Part shown: piece after piece, positions 53,927-64,000 of the stretch
How positions within the stretch are numbered: the stretch's first letter is position 1
How the letters are laid out: each line of letters begins with the position of its first letter
Assembly (NCBI RefSeq): GCF_018853445.1
Contig: NZ_JABELD010000003.1
Location: forward strand, 62,001-126,000
DNA from: Acidithiobacillus concretivorus
Lineage (GTDB): Bacteria; Pseudomonadota; Gammaproteobacteria; Acidithiobacillales; Acidithiobacillaceae
Length of the DNA: 64,000 nt
Reading direction: 5' to 3'
Position numbers and translations under genes: made by a program
The notes under the pieces: generated by a model
Seen by the model: the letters and a program-made list of their open reading frames with translations, nothing else
The model's database searches: none
Told to the model about the DNA's origin: nothing

Positions 53927-55698
53927 ACAGGGCTGCCTATCCGGCCAAAATCCCCGCACGCGCATTACCGGCGTGGCGGGCGACGGCCGTTTGGGCAGCC
54001 GTAACACTCGCCTTTGCTGCAGTCATGACTCAGGCCTGGCGCGCCCAGGTGGAGCATGGTCCATTTTTACGCGACCAGGGAGCCCAACGCTATTTGCGGC
54101 ATTTCCCGTTGCCGGTGCAGCGTGGTTCCATTGTTGACCGCGAGGGTAAACCCCTGGCTTTGTCCGTTCCGGTCAAAACCCTTTGGGTAGATCCGCAAGT
54201 ATTCACCCACCAGGAAAGTCAATGGCCGCTTGTGGCTTCCGCCTTGGGAATCAGCGTCAACGAACTCCATGAACGCGTCAACACGGGCGCCAGCCATTTT
54301 GCCTTTATCGCCCGCCAGATCAGTCCCGAACGGGCCGAAAAAATCACGGCACTGCATATTCCCGGCTTGCATAGCCTCACCGAAAACCGGCGTTATTACC
54401 CTGCCGGAAGCATTGCGGCTCCACTAATCGGCTTTACCAACGTAGACGGTAAAGGTATTGAAGGATTGGAGCTGACCTATAACCAGTGGTTAACCGGCAA
54501 AGCAGGGGAAGAAACCAGTTTGCGCGACAATCACGGCCACCCGCTGAGCTTGCAAGGCCCCGCCCATTCTGCCCAGCCCGGCAAAGTCCTGACTTTGAGC
54601 ATTGACCGCAATCTTCAGTATGTGGCTTACACCGCACTGGCCTCGGCCGTGCAACGCTTCCAGGCCCGGTCCGGGGCAGCGGTGCTCATGAATGCCCGGA
54701 CCGGTGAAGTGCTGGCCATGGTCAGTTACCCCGCTTTCAACCCCAATGATCGTCATGATTATCAGGCTGGCCTTTACAATAATCGGGCCGTTGCCGACAC
54801 CTTTGAACCCGGCTCCGTGATGAAACCGTTCACCATTGCAGCGGCGCTGGACGACAACAGTATCCAGCCCGACAGTACCTTCAACGTCAACACCAACTGT
54901 TTTCGCGTGGCCCGTTTCTGTATCCAGGATGATGTCCGTCACAACAATCTGGATCTGGCGCAAGTCCTTAAATATTCAAGCAACATCGGGGCCGCAAAAA
55001 TATCCTTGCGCACTCCTCCGGCGGATCTTTTTCAAATGCTCCATCAGGCTGGCTTTGGACAAGGCAGCGGTCTGGGGCTGCCCGGAGAAAGTTCCGGAAT
55101 GCTGCCAGCCTGGCAGGGGTGGGATATTGCCCGCAGAGCAGCCATGGCTTACGGATATGGTTTATCGGTAACCCCCCTGCAACTGGCGGCCGCTTATGCT
55201 GCCATTGCCAATCAAGGGGTTTATGTAGCACCTACCCTGATCCGTCAGGATACCAGCTCAGTAAACGGGATTCGGATTATGCCTGCAACTACTGCCGCAC
55301 GACTGAGCCGATGGCTGAGCGGCGTTACCAGTCCGGGCGGCACCGGCTTTCTGGCCAGCATCCCGGGTTATCAGGTAGCGGGCAAAACCGGGACATCCAT
55401 CATGGCCAACGGCAAAGGTGGCTTCCATAAAAACCTGGTAAATACCAGTTTTGTAGGCTTTGCACCTGCCCAAGACCCGCGCCTGGTGATGGCCGTCGTA
55501 GTACGCGCCCCGACCCAGGGATGGCGATATGGCGGAGTCGTGGCGGCGCCAGTATTTCGGGTAACCATGGCAGCCGCCCTGCAAAGCATGGGTATTCAAC
55601 CAGACCCGGGGCTTCTGAAAAACGCTGCCAAACATCCATACAGCACTGCCGCCGAAGCCCAACAATGGGCAGAAGGAGCTGGTGATGCAGCGCACTGA
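53923..55698 (+). CDS. ftsI: Peptidoglycan D,D-transpeptidase FtsI (PBP3)
   Basis: Septal transpeptidase, anchored in the inner membrane with a periplasmic catalytic domain. The 591-residue protein has an N-terminal membrane helix (about residues 20-40), the PBP dimer motif RGSIVDREGKPLALS, the active-site SxxK (S298-V-M-K301), SxN in KYSSNIGAAK, and KTGT in QVAGKTGTSIM. The GTG start at 53923 overlaps the ftsL stop. Its end overlaps murE by 14 bases. Confidence 0.95.
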   Translation: MNRAAYPAKIPARALPAWRATAVWAAVTLAFAAVMTQAWRAQVEHGPFLRDQGAQRYLRHFPLPVQRGSIVDREGKPLALSVPVKTLWVDPQVFTHQESQWPLVASALGISVNELHERVNTGASHFAFIARQISPERAEKITALHIPGLHSLTENRRYYPAGSIAAPLIGFTNVDGKGIEGLELTYNQWLTGKAGEETSLRDNHGHPLSLQGPAHSAQPGKVLTLSIDRNLQYVAYTALASAVQRFQARSGAAVLMNARTGEVLAMVSYPAFNPNDRHDYQAGLYNNRAVADTFEPGSVMKPFTIAAALDDNSIQPDSTFNVNTNCFRVARFCIQDDVRHNNLDLAQVLKYSSNIGAAKISLRTPPADLFQMLHQAGFGQGSGLGLPGESSGMLPAWQGWDIARRAAMAYGYGLSVTPLQLAAAYAAIANQGVYVAPTLIRQDTSSVNGIRIMPATTAARLSRWLSGVTSPGGTGFLASIPGYQVAGKTGTSIMANGKGGFHKNLVNTSFVGFAPAQDPRLVMAVVVRAPTQGWRYGGVVAAPVFRVTMAAALQSMGIQPDPGLLKNAAKHPYSTAAEAQQWAEGAGDAAH

Positions 55699-57136
55699 AC
55701 CACTATCCCGGCTATTTGATGCCGTACCTGCCGCCCTCAGGGAGCTGGCTGTCACAGGCATCGAAACAGATACCCGCCGTTTGCAGCCGGGTATGCTCTA
55801 CGTAGGATTAGACAATCATCGTGGCGATGCCGATCAGTTTCTGGCGGAAGCCTGGAAGGCGGGGGCCGTGGCCGCCGTACTGGAAGCCGGGCACGAGGCC
55901 GTCATTCCGCAAGGCGATGGCTCTATTTGCTGGCAGACTCCCAACCTTCGCGACAAGCTCGGCCAGGCCTTGCGCCGTTGGCATCGCTGGGATGAAGGAG
56001 TAGCACCGCTATTGATCGGCGTGACCGGCACCAATGGCAAAAGTAGCGTCACGCGGCTGATTGCCGAACTCGCACCACAACCGGCCATGATTATCGGAAC
56101 ATTGGGCTACGGGCCTGTAGATGCGCTCGTCCCCCATGCTAACACCACCCCGGAAGCCGTTCGTCTCTGGGAAACTTTGGCGCTGCTTCGGGATCAGGGT
56201 GCCAAAGTCATTGCTCTGGAAGTCTCCTCGCATGCTCTGGCCCTTGGGCGGGTAGCCGCCGTACCATTCGCTGCAGCGGTGTTTACCAATCTCAGTCGTG
56301 ATCATCTCGATTTTCATGGTGACATGCGTCAATACGGCGCTGCCAAAGCCCGTTTGTTCAAATTCCCCGATCTGAAGCTGGCCGTTCTGAATCAGGATGA
56401 TCCATTTTCCGCACAAATTGCGCAGCAAATAGATCCCTCCGTAAAGATTCTCGGTTTTGGATCATCTGTCTGCGATTTTCAGGCCAGGGAGATACATGCC
56501 GGGGCCAGTGGCACGCTCCTGACCCTGCAGACAGCAGAAGAAATACGGCAAATCCGCAGCCCACTCATTGGTATCAGCAATGTCCAAAACCTGTTGGCCG
56601 CCCTGAGCACCGCAAACGGGCTAGGCTGGGAGGTCAGTGACGCTGACATTCACCAACTCAACTTGCCCGAAGGGCGTTATCAGCGCCTCCCGGCCACGTC
56701 CGGCAAGGCGCAGGTCATGATTGACTACGCCCATACTCCCGATGCACTGGAACGCATTGTTCGGGATATTCGCGCCGTTGCCAAAGGGCAAATCCTTGTG
56801 GTTTTCGGCTGTGGCGGCGATCGGGATCGGGGTAAACGTCCGGAAATGGGAGAAGTCGCCGAACGTCTGGCCGATCAGGTCATCCTCACCGATGACAATC
56901 CCCGCAGTGAAAATGCCGCCCATATTATCCGCGACATTCTTGCAGGCATGCAGCACCCTGAAGCCGTCGAGGTCATTCATGATCGGGCGGCGGCCATCCA
57001 CCATGCCATCCACCATGCCCAAGCAGAGGATTGGGTGCTGATTGCCGGTAAAGGGCATGAACGGACCCAGGAAATCATGGGTCAGAAAACTCCCTTTCAT
57101 GACCAACAGGTAGCGATGGAGGCTCTTCTCCCATGA
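55685..57136 (+). CDS. murE: UDP-MurNAc-L-Ala-D-Glu:meso-diaminopimelate ligase
   Basis: Adds the third residue of the stem peptide. The 483-residue protein has the ATP motif VTGTNGKSSVTRL (near residue 110), NTTPEAVRLWETLA, LEVSSHALALGRV and FTNLSRDHLDFHG. The specificity motif DNPR in LTDDNPRSENA indicates meso-diaminopimelate rather than lysine. AAGGAG is six bases before the ATG at 55685; GTG at 55682 is an alternative. Overlaps ftsI and murF. Confidence 0.95.
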   Translation: MQRTEPLSRLFDAVPAALRELAVTGIETDTRRLQPGMLYVGLDNHRGDADQFLAEAWKAGAVAAVLEAGHEAVIPQGDGSICWQTPNLRDKLGQALRRWHRWDEGVAPLLIGVTGTNGKSSVTRLIAELAPQPAMIIGTLGYGPVDALVPHANTTPEAVRLWETLALLRDQGAKVIALEVSSHALALGRVAAVPFAAAVFTNLSRDHLDFHGDMRQYGAAKARLFKFPDLKLAVLNQDDPFSAQIAQQIDPSVKILGFGSSVCDFQAREIHAGASGTLLTLQTAEEIRQIRSPLIGISNVQNLLAALSTANGLGWEVSDADIHQLNLPEGRYQRLPATSGKAQVMIDYAHTPDALERIVRDIRAVAKGQILVVFGCGGDRDRGKRPEMGEVAERLADQVILTDDNPRSENAAHIIRDILAGMQHPEAVEVIHDRAAAIHHAIHHAQAEDWVLIAGKGHERTQEIMGQKTPFHDQQVAMEALLP

Positions 57137-58485
57137 TGCGCTACTCTCTCAACGAAATAGCCCGCATCACGGGCGGCAAACTTCTGCCTGACAGTCAGGG
57201 AAAAGACGAAATACACGGCATTGCCACAGACAGTCGCCAACCCATGATTGGCAAACTGTTTGTTGCACTTGCCGGAGAACGCTTTGATGGGAGTGATTTT
57301 GTTCCGGCAGCTTTAGCGCAGGGCGCGGCCGCCGTACTCAGCAACCGGCAGGTGGATGCCCCTGGAGTTGTGGTCAAGGACACGTTACAAAGTTTGCAAG
57401 ACCTGGCACAGCATTGGCGGCAGCGTTTCAACATACCAGTACTGGCGATTACTGGCTCCTGTGGCAAAACCACGGTCAAGGAAGTATTGACAGCCATCCT
57501 CGCCGAAAGCGGCCCTGTACTGGCCACTCAAGGTAATCAGAACAACCATATTGGTGTGCCTTTGACCCTGGCAAGACTGGGCAAGGAGCATCGTCATGCA
57601 GTTCTTGAAATGGGTATGAACCATGCCGGCGAACTCACTGTACTTAGTGCTCTGGCCAAACCAACTTTGGCCCTTATCAACAATGCGGGCCCCGCCCACC
57701 TGGCCGGGCTTGGAAGTGTAGCGGCCGTCGCGGCGGCCAAGGGAGAAATTCTTTCGGGACTGGACAATCGTGGCATTAGCATTTTGAACGGTGACGATCA
57801 CTTTGCCGACTTCTGGGCAGAAAAAGCTCCGGGCGAAGTGTGGCGCTTCAGCCTGAACAACCTCCCGGTACGCGTCCGAGGACATTGGCAGGATCGTTCA
57901 GGAAGCAGCGGCCAACTGGATGTGCGCGCCCCCCAGGGTGAATTCACCCTCGAAGTTCCGCTACCTGGAAGACATAATGGTGCCAATGTCCTGGCGGCAG
58001 TTACCGCCGCACTGGCCCTGGATATCAGCATTTCTCAGATTCAGCGCGCCGTAGCCACGTTAGAGGCCATTCCCGGGCGCCTGCAATGGCGCAACGGAAG
58101 GAGCGGCTGCCGGATTCTGGATGACACCTACAACGCCAATCCAGCGTCATTAGAGGCCGCATTGCGTGTTCTTGCTGCCCAATCCGGCCAACGTATTCTC
58201 ATACTCGGAGATATGGGTGAACTGGGTCCCGATACAGTAGTTTATCATCGCCAGGCAGGAGTTCTGGCCCAACAACTGGGTATTGATGCGGTTTACGGGC
58301 TGGGACAACTGGCCGCCGAAGCCGTCGGAGCCTTTGCAGCCGGTACAGAGCATTTTATGGAACTCCCGCCCCTGATTGATGCTCTGCAGCCCCATCTGAA
58401 TCCGGAAACGGTAGTGTTGATAAAAGGTTCCAGAGCCGCACACATGGAACGTGTCGTTCAGGCACTTGTGGCCGGAGACGTCTGA
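57133..58485 (+). CDS. murF: UDP-MurNAc-tripeptide-D-Ala-D-Ala ligase
   Basis: Adds D-Ala-D-Ala to complete the UDP-linked pentapeptide. The 450-residue protein has [18 protein letters not shown] at the N-terminus, the P-loop [38 protein letters not shown] and [15 protein letters not shown]. Start overlaps murE by four bases; the stop shares one base with the mraY start (TGATG). Confidence 0.95.
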   Translation: MMRYSLNEIARITGGKLLPDSQGKDEIHGIATDSRQPMIGKLFVALAGERFDGSDFVPAALAQGAAAVLSNRQVDAPGVVVKDTLQSLQDLAQHWRQRFNIPVLAITGSCGKTTVKEVLTAILAESGPVLATQGNQNNHIGVPLTLARLGKEHRHAVLEMGMNHAGELTVLSALAKPTLALINNAGPAHLAGLGSVAAVAAAKGEILSGLDNRGISILNGDDHFADFWAEKAPGEVWRFSLNNLPVRVRGHWQDRSGSSGQLDVRAPQGEFTLEVPLPGRHNGANVLAAVTAALALDISISQIQRAVATLEAIPGRLQWRNGRSGCRILDDTYNANPASLEAALRVLAAQSGQRILILGDMGELGPDTVVYHRQAGVLAQQLGIDAVYGLGQLAAEAVGAFAAGTEHFMELPPLIDALQPHLNPETVVLIKGSRAAHMERVVQALVAGDV

Positions 58486-59567
58486 TGCTCTACGCACTAT
58501 TCATGCAGCTCGGTCATGTTTACCACGGTTTTTACGTGTTTCAGTATCTGACCCTACGGGGCGTACTGGCGATACTGACCGCGCTGGTCCTCTCCCTGGT
58601 CATTGGTCCTTTTTTCATTGCCCGGCTGCGCTATTACAAAATCGGGCAGATGGTGCGCAATGATGGACCGGAAACCCACTTCAGCAAACAGGGGACGCCG
58701 ACCATGGGTGGGGCCTTGATTCTGCTGATTGTCATCATCACCACCCTGCTCTGGTCAGATTTGCGCAATCCTTTGGTCTGGGTGGCGGTCATCACCACTT
58801 TTGCCTTTGGCGGCATAGGTTTTGTTGACGACTGGCGCAAGCTGCGGCGTAAAAACACCAAAGGTTTATCCGCCCGCGCCAAATATGGTCTGCAGTCCTT
58901 GTTTGCCCTGGCTGCAGCCGGAGTATTGTATGGACTGGCCGATAAGCCCGTAGAAACCAGTCTGATTATTCCTTTTGTACCTCATGTCCTGATTCCCTTG
59001 GGATTCGGCTTTATCATTTTCAGCTACTTCGTCATTGTCGGCACTTCTAATGCCGTCAATTTGACCGATGGCCTGGACGGGCTGGCTATCGTCCCAACCG
59101 TCATGGTGGCTGCAGCCCTGGGAATATTTGCGTATGTTTCAGGGAATTCCGTATTCGCCCATTACCTCGATCTGCCCTGGGTGCCAGGTTCCGGGCAAAT
59201 GCTGATTTTCTGCGGTTCACTGGTCGGTGCCGGGCTCGGCTTTCTCTGGTTTAACACCTATCCTGCCGAAGTATTCATGGGCGATACCGGCGCACTGGCG
59301 CTCGGTGCCGCATTGGCCATTGTCGCCATCATCGCCCGACAGGAATTGGTACTGGTCATCATGGGTGGGGTTTTTGTCATGGAAACCTTGTCGGTAATGA
59401 TTCAGGTGGCCTCCTTCAAGCTGACGGGCAAACGGGTGTTTCGCATGGCGCCCATTCATCATCATTTTGAGAAAAAAGGCTGGCCAGAGCCACGAGTAGC
59501 CGTGCGTTTCTGGATTATTACCGTGATTCTCGTGCTCATCGGCCTTTCCAGTTTGAAGATCCGCTGA
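58485..59567 (+). CDS. mraY: Phospho-N-acetylmuramoyl-pentapeptide transferase
   Basis: Integral membrane enzyme that makes lipid I. The 360-residue protein has about ten membrane spans. Motifs visible are [40 protein letters not shown], the aspartate-rich [14 protein letters not shown] and the cytoplasmic histidine loop [15 protein letters not shown]. Overlaps murF by one base and precedes murD by one. Confidence 0.96.
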   Translation: MLYALFMQLGHVYHGFYVFQYLTLRGVLAILTALVLSLVIGPFFIARLRYYKIGQMVRNDGPETHFSKQGTPTMGGALILLIVIITTLLWSDLRNPLVWVAVITTFAFGGIGFVDDWRKLRRKNTKGLSARAKYGLQSLFALAAAGVLYGLADKPVETSLIIPFVPHVLIPLGFGFIIFSYFVIVGTSNAVNLTDGLDGLAIVPTVMVAAALGIFAYVSGNSVFAHYLDLPWVPGSGQMLIFCGSLVGAGLGFLWFNTYPAEVFMGDTGALALGAALAIVAIIARQELVLVIMGGVFVMETLSVMIQVASFKLTGKRVFRMAPIHHHFEKKGWPEPRVAVRFWIITVILVLIGLSSLKIR

Positions 59568-59568
59568 C

Positions 59569-60918
59569 ATGAAACTCAACGGCAAAAAAGTATTCATCCT
59601 CGGATTCGGCAAAACCGGACAATCACTCCTGAACACCGCCCTGCACCTGGGTGGACATTGTCAGGTGGCGGATACCCGCCACCTGGAAAATGCTGATACC
59701 CTCCGTACGCAATATCCCCAAGTCACTTTTCATTTCGGAGCGCTTCCTGAAAATTTGCTGCTCGACAGCGATCTGATTCTGCTCAGTCCCGGTCTTGCCC
59801 CTACCCTGCCTGCCTTACAGAAGGCCAAACAGGCAGGAATCACTGTCATGGGTGATATTGAATTATTTGCGTTGCTGGCCACGGCACCCATCATTGCCAT
59901 CACCGGCAGTAACGGTAAAAGCACCGTTACCACGCTAGTCAGCGAAATTGCCCAAAAAGCCGGGATAATGGTTGCGACTGGTGGCAACCTGGGGACTCCG
60001 GCACTGGAGCTATTACCAGAATCTGGTCCTGAACCCGCCTGGTATCTCCTCGAACTCTCCAGCTTTCAGCTGGATGCCTGCACGACTTTTCGTCCCCGGG
60101 TGGCTGCCATTTTGAACCTCAGTCCCGACCATCTGGACTGGCATGGTGACTACGCGCAGTACGGGGCTGCCAAAGCCCGGATTTTTCAGAACATGAATGC
60201 CGGTGATCTACTGGTTTTGAATGGTGAAGATGCATTTACGTCGAGCTTGCCCGGGCAAGTCCCAGACTCCGTGACCATCCGTTGCTTTGCCGTTCATGAT
60301 GACCGCAGTGATGCCTATGTACTGAATGACCAGCTCACGCTGCGCAACAGCGGAGCCCTGCTTGCCATTGCCGACCTGCGTATGCAGGGCGGGCACAATA
60401 TCGAAAACGCCCTGGCAGCAGCACTCCTGGCCGAAGCTGCCGGGTTCCCACTTGCCGCCATTCAGGAGGTGTTTCGCCAGTTTTCCGGTCTTCCGCACCG
60501 ACTGGCCTGGGTCGCCGAATATCAGGGAGTCAATTATTACAATGATTCCAAGGGAACCAATCTGGGTGCCACGCTCAAAGCCATGAGCGGCTTATCCGGA
60601 CCGTTGGTGATGATTCTCGGTGGCGATGCCAAGGGGGCGGATCTCCGTCCGTTGCAGCAAGCCTGCCGTGGTCAGCGCGCAGCCATTGTGCTCGGCAAAG
60701 ATGCCAAAAAAATCGCGCAACTGCTGGAAAATATCATTCCGGTAGATTATGCCAACAGCATGCAGGAGGCGGTTCTTAAAGCCGCAGCCAGAGCCGTAGC
60801 TGGAGATCAGGTTCTACTTTCACCGGCCTGCGCCAGTACCGATATGTTCCAGGATTATCAGGATCGGGGTCAGCAGTTCACCGCTGCCGTTCAGGAACTG
60901 GCTGGAGGGAAATCATGA
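59569..60918 (+). CDS. murD: UDP-MurNAc-L-Ala:D-Glu ligase
   Basis: Adds D-glutamate to UDP-MurNAc-L-Ala. The 449-residue protein begins with a Rossmann-like loop (VFILGFGKTGQSL). It has the P-loop ITGSNGKSTVTTLV, LELSSFQLDA, LNLSPDHLDWHG, YNDSKGTNLGATLKA and LSPACASTDMFQDYQDRG. All Mur ligase landmarks are intact. It overlaps ftsW by four bases. Confidence 0.95.
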   Translation: MKLNGKKVFILGFGKTGQSLLNTALHLGGHCQVADTRHLENADTLRTQYPQVTFHFGALPENLLLDSDLILLSPGLAPTLPALQKAKQAGITVMGDIELFALLATAPIIAITGSNGKSTVTTLVSEIAQKAGIMVATGGNLGTPALELLPESGPEPAWYLLELSSFQLDACTTFRPRVAAILNLSPDHLDWHGDYAQYGAAKARIFQNMNAGDLLVLNGEDAFTSSLPGQVPDSVTIRCFAVHDDRSDAYVLNDQLTLRNSGALLAIADLRMQGGHNIENALAAALLAEAAGFPLAAIQEVFRQFSGLPHRLAWVAEYQGVNYYNDSKGTNLGATLKAMSGLSGPLVMILGGDAKGADLRPLQQACRGQRAAIVLGKDAKKIAQLLENIIPVDYANSMQEAVLKAAARAVAGDQVLLSPACASTDMFQDYQDRGQQFTAAVQELAGGKS

Positions 60919-62090
60919 AGCGTCCAAGCTGGTGGCTGGCCGAAAACGGAACGGCAGATACCATTCTATGGTGGATCATTCTGGTGCTACTGGGTTTTGG
61001 TCTGATCATGGTGTACTCCGCCAGCGCGCCCATTGCCCAGCATGAAACCGGTAATCCGTTCTTTTTTGCCGAACGTCAGGGTCTTTATGTCATTCTGGCC
61101 GCAGCAGTCCTTTACTACTTCAGCCGCATTGATCTCGACTTCTGGGAACGCATGACCTTTCCCCTCATGATTGTTTCCCTGATTGCCCTGATGATGGTGT
61201 TTTTGCCGGTCATCGGCGTTGCCGTCAACGGCTCACATCGCTGGATCAATTTCATCATTGTCCGCCTGCAACCTTCAGAACTGCTGAAATTTGCCCTACT
61301 CTTATTCCTCGCACGTTATGTGGTACGCAAAGGGGAGCTCCTCGGCAAATTCAAGGAAGGACTCTGGCCGATTTTTGTGGTGCTGGGGTTGCTGGGGTTA
61401 CTTCTGTTACTACAACCTGATTTTGGCTCATTTGCGATGGTGGTACTGCTCACTGGCGTCATGTTGTTCCTGGGCGGATTACCCATTACTTACGTTCTAC
61501 TGGCGGGCATTGTTGCCGGTGGCGCGTTGGGAATCCTTGCCGTATCAGCCCCCTACCGACTAGCCCGCATCACCGCCTTCCAGAATCCCTGGGCAGATCC
61601 CTACGGAGCGGGCTTTCAGTTGGTACAGTCCCTGATTGCCTTTGGTCGGGGTGGCATTTTCGGGGTCGGCCTCGGCGATGGCATCATGAAATACTTTTAT
61701 CTGCCGGAATCCTATACCGATTTCATTCTGGCAGTGATCGGCGAAGAACTGGGCATGATCGGGGTATGGGCACTGGCCATTTTCTACAGTGTGGCCTGCT
61801 GGCGCATTTATCGTATCGGACGCCGCGCCGCTGCCGCCGGAGATGCTTTTTTTGCCTTGTTCTGCTACGGCACGCTGACCTGGTTCGGCGGTGAGGCGGT
61901 CATGTCCATGGGCGTCAACCTTGGCGCTCTTCCCACCAAGGGTTTTGCCCTGCCACTGATCAGTTACGGCGGCAGTGCGTTGGTGTTTCTCTGCGCCGCA
62001 CTGGGTGTTGTGTTGGCCGTCAGCCGGCGTTATCAAGCGCTTTCTGTTCAACAAACAGACCTGATGCAGAAGGAGGCACAGCATGGCTGA
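60915..62090 (+). CDS. ftsW: Lipid II polymerase/division protein FtsW
   Basis: SEDS glycosyltransferase of septal peptidoglycan synthesis, partner of FtsI. The 391-residue protein has about ten membrane spans. The ends of the conserved segments are visible: MVYSASAPIA, NGSHRWINF and LQPSELLKFALLLFLARY near the middle. FGVGLGDGIMKYFYLPESYT with FILAVIGEELGMIG, and the final ISYGGSALVF, are also present. The cluster position favours FtsW over RodA. Overlaps murD and murG. Confidence 0.95.
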   Translation: MKRPSWWLAENGTADTILWWIILVLLGFGLIMVYSASAPIAQHETGNPFFFAERQGLYVILAAAVLYYFSRIDLDFWERMTFPLMIVSLIALMMVFLPVIGVAVNGSHRWINFIIVRLQPSELLKFALLLFLARYVVRKGELLGKFKEGLWPIFVVLGLLGLLLLLQPDFGSFAMVVLLTGVMLFLGGLPITYVLLAGIVAGGALGILAVSAPYRLARITAFQNPWADPYGAGFQLVQSLIAFGRGGIFGVGLGDGIMKYFYLPESYTDFILAVIGEELGMIGVWALAIFYSVACWRIYRIGRRAAAAGDAFFALFCYGTLTWFGGEAVMSMGVNLGALPTKGFALPLISYGGSALVFLCAALGVVLAVSRRYQALSVQQTDLMQKEAQHG

Positions 62091-63165
62091 ACGCGTCCTC
62101 ATTGCTGCAGGTGGTACTGGCGGGCATGTATTTCCGGCCCTCGCGGTCGCCGACATGTTACGCGATCAGGGGGTGGAAGTAGCCTTTGCCGGAACCGTTG
62201 CCGGGATGGAAGCGCGTCTGGTCCCCGAACGCGGATATCCCCTGCATACCATCGACATGCAAGGCGTTCGCGGAAAAGGTATGGGACGCTGGTTGCGTAT
62301 GCCCTGGCGGGTCAGCAAAGCCGTTGTTCAGGCCCGGAAAATCATTCAACAAACCCGCAGCCAGGCGGTGCTGGGTATGGGCGGCTATGTGACAGCCCCC
62401 GTAGGACTGGCGGCCTGGAGTATGGGTTGTCCACTATGCCTGCACGAGCAAAATGCCATCGCCGGACTGAGCAATCGCCTGCTGGCGCCTCTGGCCAAAC
62501 ATGTTTTTCTAGGATTTCCCGAGGCGCGCCTGCCCAGGGGTGAATGGGTAGGTAACCCGGTACGCCGCAGCATCCGCGAGCTCCCCGTGCCGCAGGAGCG
62601 CTTCGCCAGTCATCAGGGTCCTGCCCGTTTATTGATTATGGGCGGCAGCCAGGGAGCCAAGGCACTGAATAGTGTCAGTGTCGCCGCCATAGCGGCTATG
62701 CCCACCGAACAGCGTCCACAAATCTGGCACCAGACCGGCAAGGATCATTACGAAAGTACCCAAGCCGAATATGCGGCGGCAGGTATCAACGTCCGCGTCG
62801 AGCCCTTTATCCCGGATATCAGTGTCGCATTGGGCTGGGCAGATCTGGCGCTATGCCGCGCCGGCGCTGCCACCGTAGCCGAACTGGCAGCGGCAGGGCT
62901 GGGAGCCATTCTCGTACCTTTTCCATTTGCCGTGGATGATCACCAGGCAGCCAACGCGCATTTTCTGGAAAGCGCTGGGGCCGCGCGAATGCTTCGCCAG
63001 GAAAATCTCAATGCCCAGGAATTACGGGATATTCTCAGCCCTCTGCTCAATGATCCAGCTTTACGCCTGCGCTGGGCAGAGGCGGCCAGACAACAAAGCC
63101 GGGGCGATGCAGCTGCAGCCGTCGCCCAAATTTGTATGCACCCGGAAGGAGTAAACCATGCGTAA
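62083..63165 (+). CDS. murG: Lipid II synthase GlcNAc transferase MurG
   Basis: Membrane-associated GT-B enzyme that adds GlcNAc to lipid I. The 360-residue protein has the N-terminal glycine loop [49 protein letters not shown], the second glycine loop [12 protein letters not shown] and the donor motif [16 protein letters not shown]. It overlaps ftsW by eight bases and murC by eight. Confidence 0.95.
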   Translation: MAERVLIAAGGTGGHVFPALAVADMLRDQGVEVAFAGTVAGMEARLVPERGYPLHTIDMQGVRGKGMGRWLRMPWRVSKAVVQARKIIQQTRSQAVLGMGGYVTAPVGLAAWSMGCPLCLHEQNAIAGLSNRLLAPLAKHVFLGFPEARLPRGEWVGNPVRRSIRELPVPQERFASHQGPARLLIMGGSQGAKALNSVSVAAIAAMPTEQRPQIWHQTGKDHYESTQAEYAAAGINVRVEPFIPDISVALGWADLALCRAGAATVAELAAAGLGAILVPFPFAVDDHQAANAHFLESAGAARMLRQENLNAQELRDILSPLLNDPALRLRWAEAARQQSRGDAAAAVAQICMHPEGVNHA

Positions 63166-64000
63166 CTGGGTCAGACAAATTCACATGGTCGGAATAGGTG
63201 GCAGCGGCATGCGTGGTATTGCCGAGGTTTTGCTCAATCTTGGCTATGCGGTTTCCGGTTCTGATTTACAGCCAGGCAGCTCGACCCTGCGCCTGACTGA
63301 TCTGGGTGCGCGGATTTTTTCAGGTCACGAAGCCGCCAATGTGCGCGGCGCTGATGTCGTCGTGATTTCTTCGGCCATTCCAGAAAGCAATCCAGAAGTA
63401 CAGGCAGCCCGGGAATTACGTATTCCAGTGATTCGCCGCGCCGAAATGCTGGCCGAGTTGATGCGCTTCAAACAGGGCATCGCCATCGCTGGAACCCATG
63501 GCAAAACGACCACAACCAGCCTGGTCGCCAGCATTCTCGGAGCCGCCGGTCTGGATCCCACTTTTGTAATTGGCGGCCGTTTGAAAAGTGCGGGCACCCA
63601 TGCCGCCCTGGGTAGCGGTGAATACCTGGTGGCTGAAGCCGATGAATCGGACGCCTCCTTTTTGTACCTTGCTCCGGTCATGGCCGTCGTCACCAATATT
63701 GATGCCGACCACATGGAAACCTATGGCGACAGTCTCGACAATTTGCGCAATGCCTTTTTGCAGTTTCTGCAGCGCCTGCCTTTCTATGGTCTTGCCGTAC
63801 TCTGTACGGACGAGCCCATGGTCGCCGGCCTGATTCCAGAATTGCGCACCCCGGTGCTGCGTTATGGATTCGGTGCTGATGCGGACCTGCAGGCCCGAAA
63901 TGTGACCGTCAAGGGCGTGGGCAGTCACTTTGAAGTCTGGCGGCGGGTGGACAATGACTATGTGCATTGGCTGGATGTAGAGCTGGGGATTCCTGGACAA
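63158..64000 (+). CDS. murC: UDP-N-acetylmuramate:L-alanine ligase (3' truncated by window end)
   Basis: Adds the first amino acid of the stem peptide. The visible 281 residues include the N-terminal [17 protein letters not shown] loop, [12 protein letters not shown], the P-loop [28 protein letters not shown] and [13 protein letters not shown]. The C-terminal domain lies beyond the window. GAAGGAG precedes the ATG at 63158, within the murG 3' end. The cluster presumably continues with murB, ddl, ftsQ, ftsA and ftsZ, which are not visible. Confidence 0.94.
   Translation, partial: MRNWVRQIHMVGIGGSGMRGIAEVLLNLGYAVSGSDLQPGSSTLRLTDLGARIFSGHEAANVRGADVVVISSAIPESNPEVQAARELRIPVIRRAEMLAELMRFKQGIAIAGTHGKTTTTSLVASILGAAGLDPTFVIGGRLKSAGTHAALGSGEYLVAEADESDASFLYLAPVMAVVTNIDADHMETYGDSLDNLRNAFLQFLQRLPFYGLAVLCTDEPMVAGLIPELRTPVLRYGFGADADLQARNVTVKGVGSHFEVWRRVDNDYVHWLDVELGIPGQ

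Overview
The window is a dense stretch of bacterial chromosome, mostly moderately GC-rich, from a Gram-negative organism. It has LPS core and lipid A genes, periplasmic disulfide enzymes, type IV pilus retraction ATPases and a MurE with the meso-diaminopimelate motif. The gene neighbourhoods and the mix of an SQR-like flavoprotein, HpnB and OvoA/OvoB suggest an acidophilic chemolithotroph of the Acidithiobacillus type. This assignment comes from recalled gene context and was not tested by any search. No tRNA, 16S/23S rRNA, CRISPR array, prophage or transposase was recognised.

Layout. 1-1026: a truncated DsbG-like gene coupled to dsbB. 1023-4639: purEK, trmB and an SQR-like flavoprotein. 4666-8052: hpnB, pilU and pilT on the minus strand, divergent from yggS-proC-yggT-bioB (8159-10914). 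10975-16635: a PagL-like deacylase, an orphan EmrA-like adaptor, a HAD phosphatase, argB, a TetR regulator, a membrane protein and a zinc-ribbon protein. 16699-22010: a coiled-coil protein, a ferredoxin-reductase, rnt, fetB, the N-degron transferases bpt and aat, and htpX. 22128-25637: bioF-bioH-bioC-bioD as overlapping genes. 25671-30323: comF-like, trmL, then ovoA-ovoB for ovothiol. 30511-43020: a long minus-strand run of LPS core and glycan genes (waaA, a phosphatase, waaC, several glycosyltransferases, waaL, a deacetylase), then a Nudix-ThiE fusion and argJ. Its middle (about 33.6-38.0 kb) is clearly AT-rich. 43030-47206: secA, dciA and lpxC. 47499-51437: sspA, an acyl-CoA ligase, cca and a small unknown gene. 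51597-51935: the RNase P RNA. 52177-64000: the division and cell-wall cluster mraZ-rsmH-ftsL-ftsI-murE-murF-mraY-murD-ftsW-murG-murC, with a near-consensus promoter and MraZ boxes, cut by the window end in murC.

The most unusual signal is a pair of about 195-bp elements at 12797-12990 and 30315-30519, in opposite orientation, each lying exactly between two convergent genes. Their roughly 137-bp cores are almost identical. Their terminal inverted-repeat arms differ between copies at about seven positions, yet remain complementary within each copy. Each whole element can fold into one rod-like hairpin, and the arms supply the stop codons of flanking genes. This looks like a structured, dispersed repeat with a possible role as a bidirectional 3'-end or termination module.

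Functionally, most of the window is envelope biogenesis (LPS, peptidoglycan, division) plus cofactor supply (biotin, ovothiol) and protein quality control. Starts were moved from the longest open frame where a Shine-Dalgarno sequence, an ATGA overlap or homology favoured another codon; these choices are noted per gene.
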